Positions 10,302 to 19,785 of a stretch of DNA of 64,000 nucleotides are shown piece by piece (position 1 is the first letter of the stretch; every line of letters begins with the position of its first letter). Under the pieces are notes generated by a model, which did not search any database, was not told where the DNA came from, and worked only from the letters and a program-made list of their open reading frames with translations. Made by a program: the position numbers and the translations under genes. This stretch comes from Streptomyces cynarae. GTDB taxonomy: Bacteria; Actinomycetota; Actinomycetes; Streptomycetales; Streptomycetaceae. The DNA is taken from contig NZ_CP106793.1 in assembly GCF_025642135.1 (NCBI RefSeq), forward strand, positions 3,600,001 through 3,664,000. The letters run 5' to 3'.

Positions 10302-11825
10302 TCACTTCTCCAGCAGCACCGACAGGTCCTGTCGTGTCTCCGGCACGGCCACCGTGCCCCGGTCGTCCGGCAGGGTCTGCACCGTGAACGCCGACAGCCC
10401 CTCGATGGTCGTCTGGAGGGTGCGGGAGGCGTAGACGGGGCCGCCGGAGAGCGTCTCCACGGTGAGCGCGTAGGTGCCCTTCAGGCCGCTCGGCACGGGC
10501 ACCTCCACGTCCTGTGTCGTGCCACCCTTGATCGTGTACTGCTTCGTCACGGCCGTGCCGCCCTCGCTGCCCGCGGACGCGGTGACCTTGACGGTGGCTG
10601 TGGCGCCCGGTGCTGCCAGCGCGAGCGTGGTGCCCTTGGAGCTGTTGTCGGCGACCGACGCACGCGAGCCGACCGGCGCGGTGGCCGGGATGAACGCCGA
10701 CTCCTGCCCGCCGCCCTTGCCCCGCACCACGCGCAGCGCGGCGACCACCGGGACCGGGGTGTCGCTGGGCGTCAGCACCAGGGAGCCGGCCTCGCCGCGC
10801 GTGATGCCGCCGAGGTCCACCGCGGTGGTCATGCCGGCCTTCACGTGCACCGTCTCGTTCCCGGCCGGGGTGATCTCCCCGGAGGGCGAGGCGAGGCGCA
10901 CCTTGAGGTCGGCGTCGGAGTCACCGGGCGTGAAGACGACCAGACGCACGTCGGTGGCGTCCTTGGGGATGCCGGGCAGCACCAGGGACCCCGCCGGGTC
11001 CGTGGAGGCGGGCAGCCAGTCGCCGCCCAGCTTGTCGTCCAGGGCCTGCACGGCGGCGCCGACCCGGCCGCTGCGGACACTGACGTGGACCGTGAGGTCG
11101 CTCTCCTTCGCTGCGGTGAGCGTGGACAGCAGAACCGGTTCGCTGGAGTGCGGCTGGACGGTGATGCCCTCGCCGACCGCCGACTTCAGGTTGCCGTCCT
11201 TGCCGTACAGCTCGATGTCGACGACCGCGGCGGAGTCGTCGGGGTTGGTCAGGTGCACGTAGTCGGTGCGCGAGGCGGCGGTGCTGGCGCCCGGGAACCA
11301 GAACTCGGTGTCGGGTGCGGTGCAGTTGACGCCGAGCAAGCCGCGCCCGGAGCCGGCGGCGACCGCGGTGGTCTCCTGGACCGTCCAGCCGGGCGCGAAC
11401 CTGCCCGTGGCGGTGCCGATCAGCGCGGGCGTGTCGGCGCCCGAGCCGTCCCCGGTGGCCGGGGTGCCGGGCTGCTTGGGGGTCACTGTCGGCGCGTCGG
11501 ACTGCTTCTTGCCCTTGCCCTTGCCCGCCTTGCCGCTCTTGCCGGTGTCCGTGCTGTCCGCCGACTGCTCGGCGGCCGCGGTCAGTTGGGCCTTGCCGCT
11601 GCCGCCGGTGCCCTGCGCGACCGGCGTGAAGGACGTGTACGAGGTGTCGGCGATGTCCGAGTTGCTCGGCTGGGGACACAGCAGCCGGGTCTGCTCCACC
11701 GGCAGCCGTGCGGCCGCCTTCGGGGTGTCGCTGCCGGAGGCGGCCGGCGCGCCGAGTGCCGCGAATCCGGTGACGGCGGCGAGCGCGGTCGCGCCGACGA
11801 TCAAAGACAGGGTCGTACGGTTCAC
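10302..11825 (-). CDS. DUF5719 family secreted protein
   Basis: A 507-residue exported protein. It has an N-terminal signal-like segment (TLSLIVGATALAAVTGFAAL, then AxA-type Ala-rich cleavage region near 25-30), a low-complexity Lys/Gly stretch around residues 95-110 (GKSGKAGKGKGKK), then repeated beta-rich domains without membrane segments. Only two Cys remain in the mature chain. Its ATG overlaps the stop of the upstream glycosyltransferase by four bases (ATGA), so the two are translationally coupled and probably work together at the cell surface. Function unknown. Confidence 0.85.
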   Translation of the reverse strand: MNRTTLSLIVGATALAAVTGFAALGAPAASGSDTPKAAARLPVEQTRLLCPQPSNSDIADTSYTSFTPVAQGTGGSGKAQLTAAAEQSADSTDTGKSGKAGKGKGKKQSDAPTVTPKQPGTPATGDGSGADTPALIGTATGRFAPGWTVQETTAVAAGSGRGLLGVNCTAPDTEFWFPGASTAASRTDYVHLTNPDDSAAVVDIELYGKDGNLKSAVGEGITVQPHSSEPVLLSTLTAAKESDLTVHVSVRSGRVGAAVQALDDKLGGDWLPASTDPAGSLVLPGIPKDATDVRLVVFTPGDSDADLKVRLASPSGEITPAGNETVHVKAGMTTAVDLGGITRGEAGSLVLTPSDTPVPVVAALRVVRGKGGGQESAFIPATAPVGSRASVADNSSKGTTLALAAPGATATVKVTASAGSEGGTAVTKQYTIKGGTTQDVEVPVPSGLKGTYALTVETLSGGPVYASRTLQTTIEGLSAFTVQTLPDDRGTVAVPETRQDLSVLLEK

Positions 11826-14800
11826 TGCTGGCTCCCGTCGGGGCGCTCACTGTCGGTGCCGTGCGCCGGGTCGTACGGCGCGGCGTAGCCCTGGGTGTAC
11901 GTCGGGTCGTACGGCGCCGTGTTGCCGTACCCGTACGGGTCGTACTGGGCGCCCTGATAAGGGTCGGCCTGGTACTGCTGCTGCTCGTAGGCGCCCGGCG
12001 CGTACTGCTGGGGGACGCCCTGGTAGTGCTCGCCGCCGTAGGAGCCGTACTCGGTGTCCGCGTAGCCCGTCGTGTCCCACTCCCCGTACGCCGGCTGGTG
12101 CGGGACGGCGGCGGGGGGCTCCTGCGGAGGGGCGGGCGGGGTGTCGGCGTCCTGGGCGGGCTCTTCCGCCTCGGCCTGCGCCCGCAGCCGGCGGGCGCGA
12201 CGGCCCTCGCCGGTGGTGTCCTGGGCGGGCACCACCCGCTCCTCGGGGAGGTCGTCGTCGACGTCACGGCGGCGCCCGGGCAGGGCGAGCACCACCAGGA
12301 CGACGGCGAGCGCGCCCTGTGCCCACAGCCAGGCGGTGTGGCCGAACGGGGTGTCGTAGGTGACGTCCAGCCTGCCGCCCGATGCGGGCAGTTTGAAGCC
12401 CTGGGCCCAGCCGTCCACGGTGGTGGCGGTGAGCGGCTTGCCGTCCAGGGTGGCGGTCCAGTCCCGGTCGGCGGTGTCGGCGATCCGCAGGATGCGGCCC
12501 TCGCCGCCCGAGGGGATCGTGGCGTGGATCTCCACGGGCCCGGCCGCGACGGGCTGCGGCGCGCCCGTGCCGCCGACGATCGCGGCGCGGGAGACCTCGT
12601 GGTCGACGCGCCACAGGGCGCTGCCGTCCTGCTGGCTGAGCCGGGTCAGGCCGGGTGTGGCGTCCAGGATGCGGCTGATGTCGCGGGGCGCGCCCTTGCG
12701 GACGAGGACGTAGCGCACGGCGAAGCCGCCGAGTTCGTCGGCCTGGTCGGCGCCGGAACCCGCGACGAGGTTGGCGACGACCTTGTCGAGCTGCTTGTTC
12801 TCGCCGTCCTCGGCGGCGAGTTCGCCGTCGCCCAGGCGGGCGCCGGAGCCGCGGACCAGGGTGTAGCCCACGCGCACGGTGGATTCGCCGTCGAGGACGA
12901 GAGTGCGGGCCTGGTCACTGGTGCCGCTCTCCTCGGCGACGAACGCGGGCACCTGCACGGGGTCGCGCCGCTCCAGCGGCCCGTCCGCGCCGCGGATCAT
13001 CCACCCGGCGGCGATGAGCAGTGGCCCGGCCGCGGACGCGAACGCGATGAGCGCGGCGACGGGCTGGCGCCAGCCGAAGCTCTGCTCGGCCACGCGAGCA
13101 CGTGCGCCGTCCGCACCGACCGCCGCGGCGGCCAGCAGCGCGAGGCCGTAGGCGAGGGTCGCTGGTCCGGCCCAGGCGGAGCGGTTGGACAGGACCGCGA
13201 AGACGAGCGCCACCAGGGCGGCCGCCCACGCCGTCCAGACGGCGGCCTGGCGCTCGCCGCGCATCAGGGCGGCCAGCGCGGCGAGGACGACGCCGATGAG
13301 CATGAGCCCGCTGACCGTCCCCGGTCCGCCCGGGCTGGCGCCGAGCAGGTCCGAGGCGGAGGCCGCACTCGCGCCGTACGCCAGACCGGCCTCCTTGAAG
13401 AAGCCGAACGGCAGCAGCGACAGCGACCAGGGGGCGAGCAGCAGCAGCGGGGTGCCGACCTGGGCGAGGAAGCGCAGACCGTAGGCGACGATGTCGTCGC
13501 GGCGCACGACGAGCAGCGCGACGCCCAGGACCACGGCGATCGGCCACACGATCGGGGTGAACGCGGTGGTGATCGTCAGCAGGAGTGCGTAGGCCCAGGT
13601 GGCGCGCCAGCTGCCACGCGCACCGGAGGCGTGGGCGAGACCGCTGGCCGCGATGCCCGCGCGCGCGATGAGCGGCAGCAGGACCGCGAGGGCCGCGGTG
13701 CCGATGCGGCCGCCGGCGAGGGCGCCGGTGGCGGCGGGCAGGAAGGCGTAGGCGACGGACGCCCACGCGCGCAGCAGCCGCGACTCGACGAGGGGACGCG
13801 AGGCGAAGTACGCGGTGAACCCGGCGAGCGGCACCGAGCAGACGAGCAGCACCGTGACCGCGAGACCGGTGGAGCCGAGCAGCACCGAGGCGAGCAGGGC
13901 GACGAGTGCCAGATAGGGCGGCGCGGAATGCGTACCGCCGGCGCCCACCGGATGCCAGGCGTCGAGATAGCGCGACCACAGCTCGGAGGAGTCGGCGGGC
14001 GCGGGCAGCAGCGCGCCGCCCGCGAGCGCGCCGCCGCCGAGCAGCGCGCGGCAGGCGACGAGCGAGACGAGCAGGAGGACGCCGAAGAGCACCGGTCCGG
14101 GCTTGCGGGCGATGCGCTTGAGTCGGGCGAACTGTTCGACCTCCAGGAAGTCGGCGTCGTCGCCTCCGGGTCCGGACTCCAGGCCGCCGCCGTGCCGGCC
14201 GGCCGAGGACACCTCGGGGTCGGAGCGGCCCACCAGGTTGCTCGCGACCTGTTCGACGGTGGCCCGGACGGTCGCTCCGGGTGGCGGGAACAACGCGCGC
14301 AGCTCGCCCTTGTCGACCTGCGGGCGGCCGCGCCTGCGGCGCCCGGCGATGATCCGCTCGGGCCGCAGCAGTGTCCCCAGCAGGCCGCGGATCTCGTCGA
14401 GGGCCTGCCCGGGCACCTTGCCGACGAGGTACGCCACCGTGCGTAGCAGGGTGCCGAGCACCAGACGGAGCAAGATCCAGGGCAGCTGTGCGGAACGGGC
14501 GTTGACGAGGAGGGTATAGACGGCGCCCGCCTTGTCGACCTTGTGCGGGGAGGCCGCGGTGCGGCCCACGCAGTCGACGGTGCGGCGCTCGCGGGAGGCC
14601 GCCTCGGCGTGTCGTACGACCGCGTCGGGGGCGACGAGGACGCGGTGGCCGGCGGCCTGGGCGCGCCAGCACAGGTCGACGTCGTCACGCATCAGGGGCA
14701 GGTTCCGGTCGAATCCGCCGAGCTGATCGAAGACATCACGCCGGATCAGCATGCCGGCGGTGGACACGGACAGTACCGGGCGGATGTGGTCGTGCTGGCC

Positions 14801-15433
14801 CTGGTCCTGTTCACGGCGGTCCAGGCCGGTCCAGCGACGGCCGGAGTTGGCGATGGTGACGCCGACCTCGAGCAGCTGCCGGCGGTCGTACCAGCCGCGG
14901 AGCTTCGGGCCGACGACGGCGACCTCGCGACCCAGCTCGGCCTCGTGCTCCACGACGCGCAACAGCTCGGCCAGTGCGCCCGGTTCGGGGGCGCAGTCGT
15001 CGTGCAGGAGCCACAGCCACTGCACCGGCTCGCCGTACGGCAGCTCGGGCATGTCGTAGGCCTCGTCCCGCCAGGTGCGGGTCACGGGGTCCCAGCCGCT
15101 GGGGCGCTTGAGGTACGGCAGGTCGTCCGGGGTCGGTACGGGCGCGGAGCGGTTCGCCTCCTCGACGGCCTGGCCGAAACCGGTGCGCCGGGCCAGGTGC
15201 AGGACGCGGTCGGGGCCGAGGGCGTCGGTGAGCAGCTGGGCGGAGTCGTCAGCGCTGCCGGTGTCGGCCGCCACGGCGTTCTGCACGGGGCGCTCCTGGC
15301 CGAGCAGCCCTGCGAGCGCGTCGGGCAGCCAGCGGGCGCCGTCGTGGGCGACGAGCACCGCGGTGACCACGTGACGCGGGAACTCTGGTGGAGACGGGTC
15401 GTGTTGGACCGCCGTATGGCTGTGCACGGACAT
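11822..15433 (-). CDS. large membrane glycosyltransferase, family 2 catalytic domain
   Basis: A 1203-residue protein. The N-terminal 330 residues form a GT2 domain: VTAVLVAHDGARWLPDALAG, the DxD-like WLLHDDCAPEPGAL, the acceptor motif FDRNLPLMRDDVDLCWRAQ. The middle, from about residue 390 to 960, holds more than ten hydrophobic segments, and the C-terminal part has an extracytoplasmic beta domain, one more membrane segment and a Gln/Tyr/Pro-rich tail. It probably transfers sugar from a nucleotide or polyprenyl donor to a cell-envelope polymer. Start: ATG at 15433, with a GTG two codons later as an alternative; the frame stays open further upstream without support. Confidence 0.85.
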   Translation of the reverse strand: MSVHSHTAVQHDPSPPEFPRHVVTAVLVAHDGARWLPDALAGLLGQERPVQNAVAADTGSADDSAQLLTDALGPDRVLHLARRTGFGQAVEEANRSAPVPTPDDLPYLKRPSGWDPVTRTWRDEAYDMPELPYGEPVQWLWLLHDDCAPEPGALAELLRVVEHEAELGREVAVVGPKLRGWYDRRQLLEVGVTIANSGRRWTGLDRREQDQGQHDHIRPVLSVSTAGMLIRRDVFDQLGGFDRNLPLMRDDVDLCWRAQAAGHRVLVAPDAVVRHAEAASRERRTVDCVGRTAASPHKVDKAGAVYTLLVNARSAQLPWILLRLVLGTLLRTVAYLVGKVPGQALDEIRGLLGTLLRPERIIAGRRRRGRPQVDKGELRALFPPPGATVRATVEQVASNLVGRSDPEVSSAGRHGGGLESGPGGDDADFLEVEQFARLKRIARKPGPVLFGVLLLVSLVACRALLGGGALAGGALLPAPADSSELWSRYLDAWHPVGAGGTHSAPPYLALVALLASVLLGSTGLAVTVLLVCSVPLAGFTAYFASRPLVESRLLRAWASVAYAFLPAATGALAGGRIGTAALAVLLPLIARAGIAASGLAHASGARGSWRATWAYALLLTITTAFTPIVWPIAVVLGVALLVVRRDDIVAYGLRFLAQVGTPLLLLAPWSLSLLPFGFFKEAGLAYGASAASASDLLGASPGGPGTVSGLMLIGVVLAALAALMRGERQAAVWTAWAAALVALVFAVLSNRSAWAGPATLAYGLALLAAAAVGADGARARVAEQSFGWRQPVAALIAFASAAGPLLIAAGWMIRGADGPLERRDPVQVPAFVAEESGTSDQARTLVLDGESTVRVGYTLVRGSGARLGDGELAAEDGENKQLDKVVANLVAGSGADQADELGGFAVRYVLVRKGAPRDISRILDATPGLTRLSQQDGSALWRVDHEVSRAAIVGGTGAPQPVAAGPVEIHATIPSGGEGRILRIADTADRDWTATLDGKPLTATTVDGWAQGFKLPASGGRLDVTYDTPFGHTAWLWAQGALAVVLVVLALPGRRRDVDDDLPEERVVPAQDTTGEGRRARRLRAQAEAEEPAQDADTPPAPPQEPPAAVPHQPAYGEWDTTGYADTEYGSYGGEHYQGVPQQYAPGAYEQQQYQADPYQGAQYDPYGYGNTAPYDPTYTQGYAAPYDPAHGTDSERPDGSQQ

Positions 15434-15703
15434 CGAGGTACGGGCCCCGGTTCGTTGGACTGCGGTGGACGCCTGTGCCCCGGGGGGCAGCGGGACGTCT
15501 CGGACGGAGGCCCACACTAACGGCTGGACAAGATCACGGCCCGCCGCCTGTGGACAACCCACCTGCGACGGGCCATTCGTTACGAAAGGATGTGCGGCTT
15601 TTCGCCGCTCGCCGGGCGAGCCGGCCGCCACACCCGCGTGCGACTGCTTTACGACGTCCTGAACGACTCTTTTCGGGCAGTGTCGACGGTGACCACGGCG
15701 ACG

Positions 15704-15967
15704 TCAGACGGCGGCCTTCTTCAGACGGCGGCGCTCACGCTCGGACAGGCCGCCCCAGATGCCGAACCGCTCGTCGTTGGCGAGCGCGTACTCGAGGCAC
15801 TCGGAGCGAACCTCGCAGGCGAGGCAGACCTTCTTGGCCTCGCGGGTGGAGCCGCCCTTCTCGGGAAAGAAGGACTCGGGGTCGGTCTGGGCGCACAGCG
15901 CGCGCTCCTGCCAGCCGAGTTCCTCGTCCGCGTCGTCGACCAGCAGTTGCTGCACCAGCTCGGTCAT
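15704..15967 (-). CDS. whiB: sporulation transcription factor WhiB
   Basis: An 87-residue Wbl-family iron-sulfur protein. Cys25, Cys48, Cys51 and Cys57 (CLACEVRSEC) ligate the [4Fe-4S] cluster; GIWGG at 69-73 and the basic tail ERERRRLKK contact sigma factor and DNA. The sequence is what I remember for S. coelicolor WhiB, which partners WhiA to switch on septation and chromosome segregation genes in aerial hyphae. It is monocistronic here. Confidence 0.97.
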   Translation of the reverse strand: MTELVQQLLVDDADEELGWQERALCAQTDPESFFPEKGGSTREAKKVCLACEVRSECLEYALANDERFGIWGGLSERERRRLKKAAV

Positions 15968-16670
15968 GTGCGCCCCTCGTCTGTCTTTCGCGTCCCCGTG
16001 ATGTAGCCGTTACCGAATCCGGCTGAACGACACGAGTGAAATTACAAGTGTGCCGATCCGGGCCAGTCAAGCCGAGATCTGCTATTGGGCCCCTTATTCA
16101 CTCTGCGGAACCAAGGCTATGCGGAAAGTGTTCAAATCGGCATAAACCCTGACAGCCTGTGGGGGCCCAGGTGGCCCTGTCACCCCTCACCGAGAAGGAC
16201 GCCCAGCAGTTCGATCTCGTTCCGACACGCACGCCGAAGCGAACCGGATCACATTCGGATCACGAGATCGCAACGACGTCCACGCGCCCGGCGGTGCGCC
16301 ATGTGTCCCCCCGACCGCGCTGAACAAACCTTTCCTCTGCAGGATGAACCGGATGAGGTGAAACAGCTCCCACATGGCGGACGTCAAGTTGACAGGGGAA
16401 GGTGTGAACCGATGTGCTAGTGGGCATGCTCGCGAACTCGGCACTCACCCAGACCCGCACCGCCGGGTCCCACGGTGCTGCCCGCGCTCGCTGTAGCTGT
16501 TGCTGTTCCGGCTGTTGAGCCTTCCCCCGCGCTCCGGCCGCTCCCGGGTCCACATGGCCCGGCTGCAGTTCCCTCCGCCCGCACCAGGGCTCGCGTCATG
16601 CCCGTGACCCGGGTGGACGACACGCGACACCCCACCCCCCGCACTCTCCCGCCGAGGAACCACCGCATCC
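15968..16670. other. whiB upstream region
   Basis: A 703-bp divergent gap between whiB and the cysteine dioxygenase-like gene, unusually long and AT-richer around 16030-16400 (for example GTGTTCAAATCGGCATAAAC). whiB in Streptomyces is known to have more than one promoter, so the length fits developmental control. I see no convincing gene on either strand. Confidence 0.5.
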
Positions 16671-17177
16671 ATGAACAGCGACAGCGACCTCCAGATCGCC
16701 GGCGACATCCTGGAAGTACCGCACCTGCTTCAGCCGCCACGCGAGCACCCGGTCACCGTGGCCGAGTTCGCCGGGCTCGCCCGCTCCATCGCCGCCGACC
16801 GCTCCCGGTGGGAGGACCTGGTCCGGTACGACGCGACCTCCCGCTGGTACCACCGGCTGCAGACCGGACCCGGCTACGAGGTGTGGCTGCTGTCCTGGGT
16901 TCCCGGGCAGGGCAGCGGGCTGCACGATCACGGGCGCTCCTCGGGCGTACTGACCGTCCTGCACGGCGCACTCACGGAGCGCACGGAGCGCGGCACGCGC
17001 GCACTGCGCACGGGGGCGCAGCGCGTGTTCGCGCCCGGCTACGTACACGAAGTGGTGAACGACGCGCTGGAACCGGCGGTCAGCCTGCACGTCTACTTCC
17101 CCGGGCTGACGGAGATGCCGATGCACACCAGGGCGTGCACGGCGGAGCGCGGCACGGTGGACACGGTCACGGCCTGA
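16671..17177 (+). CDS. cysteine dioxygenase family protein
   Basis: A 168-residue cupin enzyme. The first motif GLHDHGRSSGVLTVLHGAL gives two His ligands; the second, FAPGYVHEVVND, gives the third, forming the three-His ferrous site of thiol dioxygenases. Bacterial relatives oxidise cysteine, or 3-mercaptopropionate in some clades, to the sulfinate. Start is the ATG at 16671; the leader is GC-rich with a GAGGAACC motif about 13 bases upstream. Confidence 0.85.
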   Translation: MNSDSDLQIAGDILEVPHLLQPPREHPVTVAEFAGLARSIAADRSRWEDLVRYDATSRWYHRLQTGPGYEVWLLSWVPGQGSGLHDHGRSSGVLTVLHGALTERTERGTRALRTGAQRVFAPGYVHEVVNDALEPAVSLHVYFPGLTEMPMHTRACTAERGTVDTVTA

Positions 17178-17313
17178 GAGCCCCCGGAAGGAAGAAGAGG
17201 AGCCCCGGCGGAAGGGGAGCCCGGCGGCGGCCGGGACCCGCCCGGTGCCGGGCGGCGTCGCGGGTGTCACCGCCGGGTCACGCGTTGTCGCAGGCGCCTG
17301 CAAGACTGCATCC

Positions 17314-18297
17314 ATGCGCATTGTGGTTCTGGCAGGCGGCATCGGCGGTGCTCGGTTTCTGCGGGGTCTGAAGCGGGCCGTGCCCGACGCGGAGATCACC
17401 GTCATCGGCAACACCGGCGACGACATCCACCTCTTCGGGCTGAAGGTCTGCCCGGACCTCGACACGGTGATGTACACGCTCGGCGGCGGCATCAACGAGG
17501 AACAGGGCTGGGGCCGGGCCGACGAGACCTTCCATCTCAAGGAGGAACTCGCGGCGTACGGCGTCGGGCCGGAGTGGTTCGGGCTCGGTGACCGCGACTT
17601 CGCCACGCACATCGTGCGGACCCAGATGCTGGGCGCGGGCTACCCGCTGAGCGCGGTGACGGAGGCGCTGTGCGACCGCTGGAAGCCGGGGGTCCGGCTC
17701 ATCCCCATGTCGGACGACCGCGTCGAGACCCATGTCGCCGTCACCCTGCCCGACAGCGGCCCAGCCGCGGGCTCGGGCGAGCGCAAGGCGATCCACTTCC
17801 AGGAGTACTGGGTGCGGCTGCGCGCCTCCGTCCCGGCCGAGGCGGTCGTGCCGGTCGGCGCCGAGCAGGCGAAACCCGCGCCGGGTGTCCTGGAGGCGAT
17901 CGCCGAGGCGGACGTGATCCTCTTCCCGCCGTCCAACCCCGTCGTCTCCATCGGCACGATCCTCGCGGTCCCCGGCATCCGGGAGGCCATCGCGGACGCC
18001 GGGGTCCCGGTGGTGGGACTGTCCCCCATCATCGGTGACGCTCCGGTGCGCGGGATGGCCGACAAGGTGCTCGCCGCGGTCGGCGTGGAGTCCACGGCCG
18101 CGGCGGTGGCCGAGCACTACGGCTCGGGGCTGCTGGACGGCTGGCTCGTCGACACGGTCGACGCGGCCGCCGTGGAGCGCGTGGAGACGGCGGGCATCCG
18201 CTGCCGCGCGGTACCGCTGATGATGACGGACCTGGAGGCGACGGCGCGGATGGCCCGGGAGGCCCTCGCGCTGGCGGAGGAGGTGCGGGGGGCTTGA
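17314..18297 (+). CDS. cofD: 2-phospho-L-lactate transferase (coenzyme F420 biosynthesis)
   Basis: A 327-residue enzyme (CofD, called FbiA in mycobacteria) that joins the activated phospho-lactate or phosphoenolpyruvate donor to Fo, giving F420-0 or its dehydro form. Recognisable parts are the N-terminal [45 protein letters not shown] and [14 protein letters not shown]. The start ATG at 17314 matches the family N-terminus; the longer open frame has none. Its TGA overlaps the TTG of fbiB (TTGA), so the two are coupled. Confidence 0.95.
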   Translation: MRIVVLAGGIGGARFLRGLKRAVPDAEITVIGNTGDDIHLFGLKVCPDLDTVMYTLGGGINEEQGWGRADETFHLKEELAAYGVGPEWFGLGDRDFATHIVRTQMLGAGYPLSAVTEALCDRWKPGVRLIPMSDDRVETHVAVTLPDSGPAAGSGERKAIHFQEYWVRLRASVPAEAVVPVGAEQAKPAPGVLEAIAEADVILFPPSNPVVSIGTILAVPGIREAIADAGVPVVGLSPIIGDAPVRGMADKVLAAVGVESTAAAVAEHYGSGLLDGWLVDTVDAAAVERVETAGIRCRAVPLMMTDLEATARMAREALALAEEVRGA

Positions 18298-18860
18298 GCG
18301 GCGGGCTTTCCATGGATGCCGGGGCCGGTGGCGGGACTCCCGTCGCGGCGCCCGCCTACCGGGTCTGGGCGCTTGCGGGGCTGCCGGAGATCCGTCAGGG
18401 CGACGACCTCGCCAAGGTGATCGCCGCGGCCGAGCCGGGGCTCGTCGACGGCGACGTCCTGCTCGTCACCTCCAAGATCGTCTCGAAGGCGGAGGGACGC
18501 GTCGTCCGGGCGGACGACCGGGAGGCCGCCATCGACGCGGAGACCGTGCGGGTCGTGGCCCGACGCGGTCCGCTCAGGATCGTGGAGAACCGGCAGGGCC
18601 TGGTGATGGCCGCCGCCGGTGTCGACGCCTCCAACACCCCGGCGGGCACCGTGCTGTTGCTGCCCGAGGATCCCGACGCGTCCGCGCGCGCCATCCGCGA
18701 GGGCCTGCGGGACACGCTCGGCGTGGAGGTCGGCGTGATCGTCACGGACACCTTCGGGCGGCCCTGGCGCACCGGGCTCACCGACGTCGCCATCGGGGCC
18801 GCGGGCGTACGGGTCCTCGACGACCTGCGCGGCGGCACGGACGCGCACGGCAACCGTTGA
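18294..18860 (+). CDS. fbiB: F420-0:gamma-glutamyl ligase domain of FbiB (N-terminal part of a split gene)
   Basis: A 188-residue N-terminal half of FbiB, which adds glutamate residues to F420-0. Motifs: [47 protein letters not shown] and [21 protein letters not shown]. It stops at TGA 18860 straight after GGTDAHGNR, where intact FbiB would read on into [13 protein letters not shown] in the next frame. One base appears to be missing near 18850-18857. Start is TTG at 18294 with a GGAGGAGG Shine-Dalgarno; ATG at 18312 is an alternative. Confidence 0.85.
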   Translation: MSGGLSMDAGAGGGTPVAAPAYRVWALAGLPEIRQGDDLAKVIAAAEPGLVDGDVLLVTSKIVSKAEGRVVRADDREAAIDAETVRVVARRGPLRIVENRQGLVMAAAGVDASNTPAGTVLLLPEDPDASARAIREGLRDTLGVEVGVIVTDTFGRPWRTGLTDVAIGAAGVRVLDDLRGGTDAHGNR

Positions 18861-19642
18861 GCGCGACCGTCGTCGCCACCGCCGACGAGCTGGCGGCCGC
18901 GGGCGACCTGGTCAAGGGCAAGGCAGCCGGGCTGCCCGTCGCGGTGGTCCGCGGGCTGCCGCACGTGGTGACCGGTGACCACGGCGACGGCGCGCGGGCG
19001 ATGGTGCGCGGTGCGCGCGACGACATGTTCCGGCTGGGCACGTCCGAGGCGGTACGGGAGGCGGTGGTCCAGCGGCGTACGGTGCGCGCGTTCACCGACG
19101 AGCCCGTCGACCCCGGTGCCGTGCGCCGTGCGGTGGCCGCCGCCGTGACGGCTCCTGCGCCGCACCACACCACACCGTGGCGGTTCGTGCTGCTGGAGTC
19201 CGAGGAGTCGCGGACGCGGCTGCTCGACGCGATGCGGGACGCGTGGATCGCCGACCTGCGCCGGGACGGGAAGACCGAGGAGTCCATCGCCAAGCGCGTC
19301 CGGCGCGGCGACGTGCTGCGCAACGCGCCGTACCTCGTCGTGCCGTGCATGGTCATGGACGGCTCCCACACCTACGGCGACGTGCGGCGGGACGCCGCCG
19401 AGCGGGAGATGTTCGTGGTCGCTACGGGCGCGGGCGTGCAGAACCTCCTCGTCGCGCTCGCCGGGGAGCGGCTAGGCTCGGCGTGGGTGTCCTCGACGAT
19501 GTTCTGCCGGGACGTCGTGCGCGAGGTGCTGGAACTGCCGGCGAACTGGGAACCGATGGGCGCCGTGGCGGTGGGGCATCCGGCTGAGGAACCGAAGCCG
19601 CGGCCGCAGCGGGATGCGGGGGCGTTCATCGAGGTGCGGTGA
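18857..19642 (+). CDS. fbiB: nitroreductase-like domain of FbiB (C-terminal part of a split gene)
   Basis: Residues that normally form the C-terminal half of FbiB, about 261 codons. It opens with the end of the ligase domain ([28 protein letters not shown]) and continues into an FMN-binding nitroreductase fold ([47 protein letters not shown]) that reduces dehydro-F420-0. The nominal TTG start overlaps the preceding TGA as TTGA but has no Shine-Dalgarno. Either a frameshifted single gene or a functional split. Confidence 0.8.
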   Translation: MSATVVATADELAAAGDLVKGKAAGLPVAVVRGLPHVVTGDHGDGARAMVRGARDDMFRLGTSEAVREAVVQRRTVRAFTDEPVDPGAVRRAVAAAVTAPAPHHTTPWRFVLLESEESRTRLLDAMRDAWIADLRRDGKTEESIAKRVRRGDVLRNAPYLVVPCMVMDGSHTYGDVRRDAAEREMFVVATGAGVQNLLVALAGERLGSAWVSSTMFCRDVVREVLELPANWEPMGAVAVGHPAEEPKPRPQRDAGAFIEVR

Positions 19643-19688
19643 GCGGGGGCGCAGCCGCAAGGCGCCCGGAGCCGGGCACGCGCCCCCT

Positions 19689-19747
19689 ACCCTCGTAGGA
19701 CGACAACCGGAACCCTCGTGGGACCACGCCCAGAACCCTCGTAGGAC
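19689..19747. repeat. three 13-bp direct repeats, 23-bp period
   Basis: ACCCTCGTAGGAC at 19689 and 19735 and ACCCTCGTGGGAC at 19712, spaced exactly 23 bp apart and ending about 40 bp before the glycosylase start. Either a short tandem duplication or an operator array. Confidence 0.85.
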
Positions 19748-19785
19748 GCAACCCGAACACCACGACACCCACCAGGACCTCATCC

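Noticed and set aside
16187..16740. Minus-strand open frames in the whiB upstream region
   Set aside because: No Shine-Dalgarno, poor codon bias and no recognisable domain; they overlap promoter-like DNA and the start of the cysteine dioxygenase gene.
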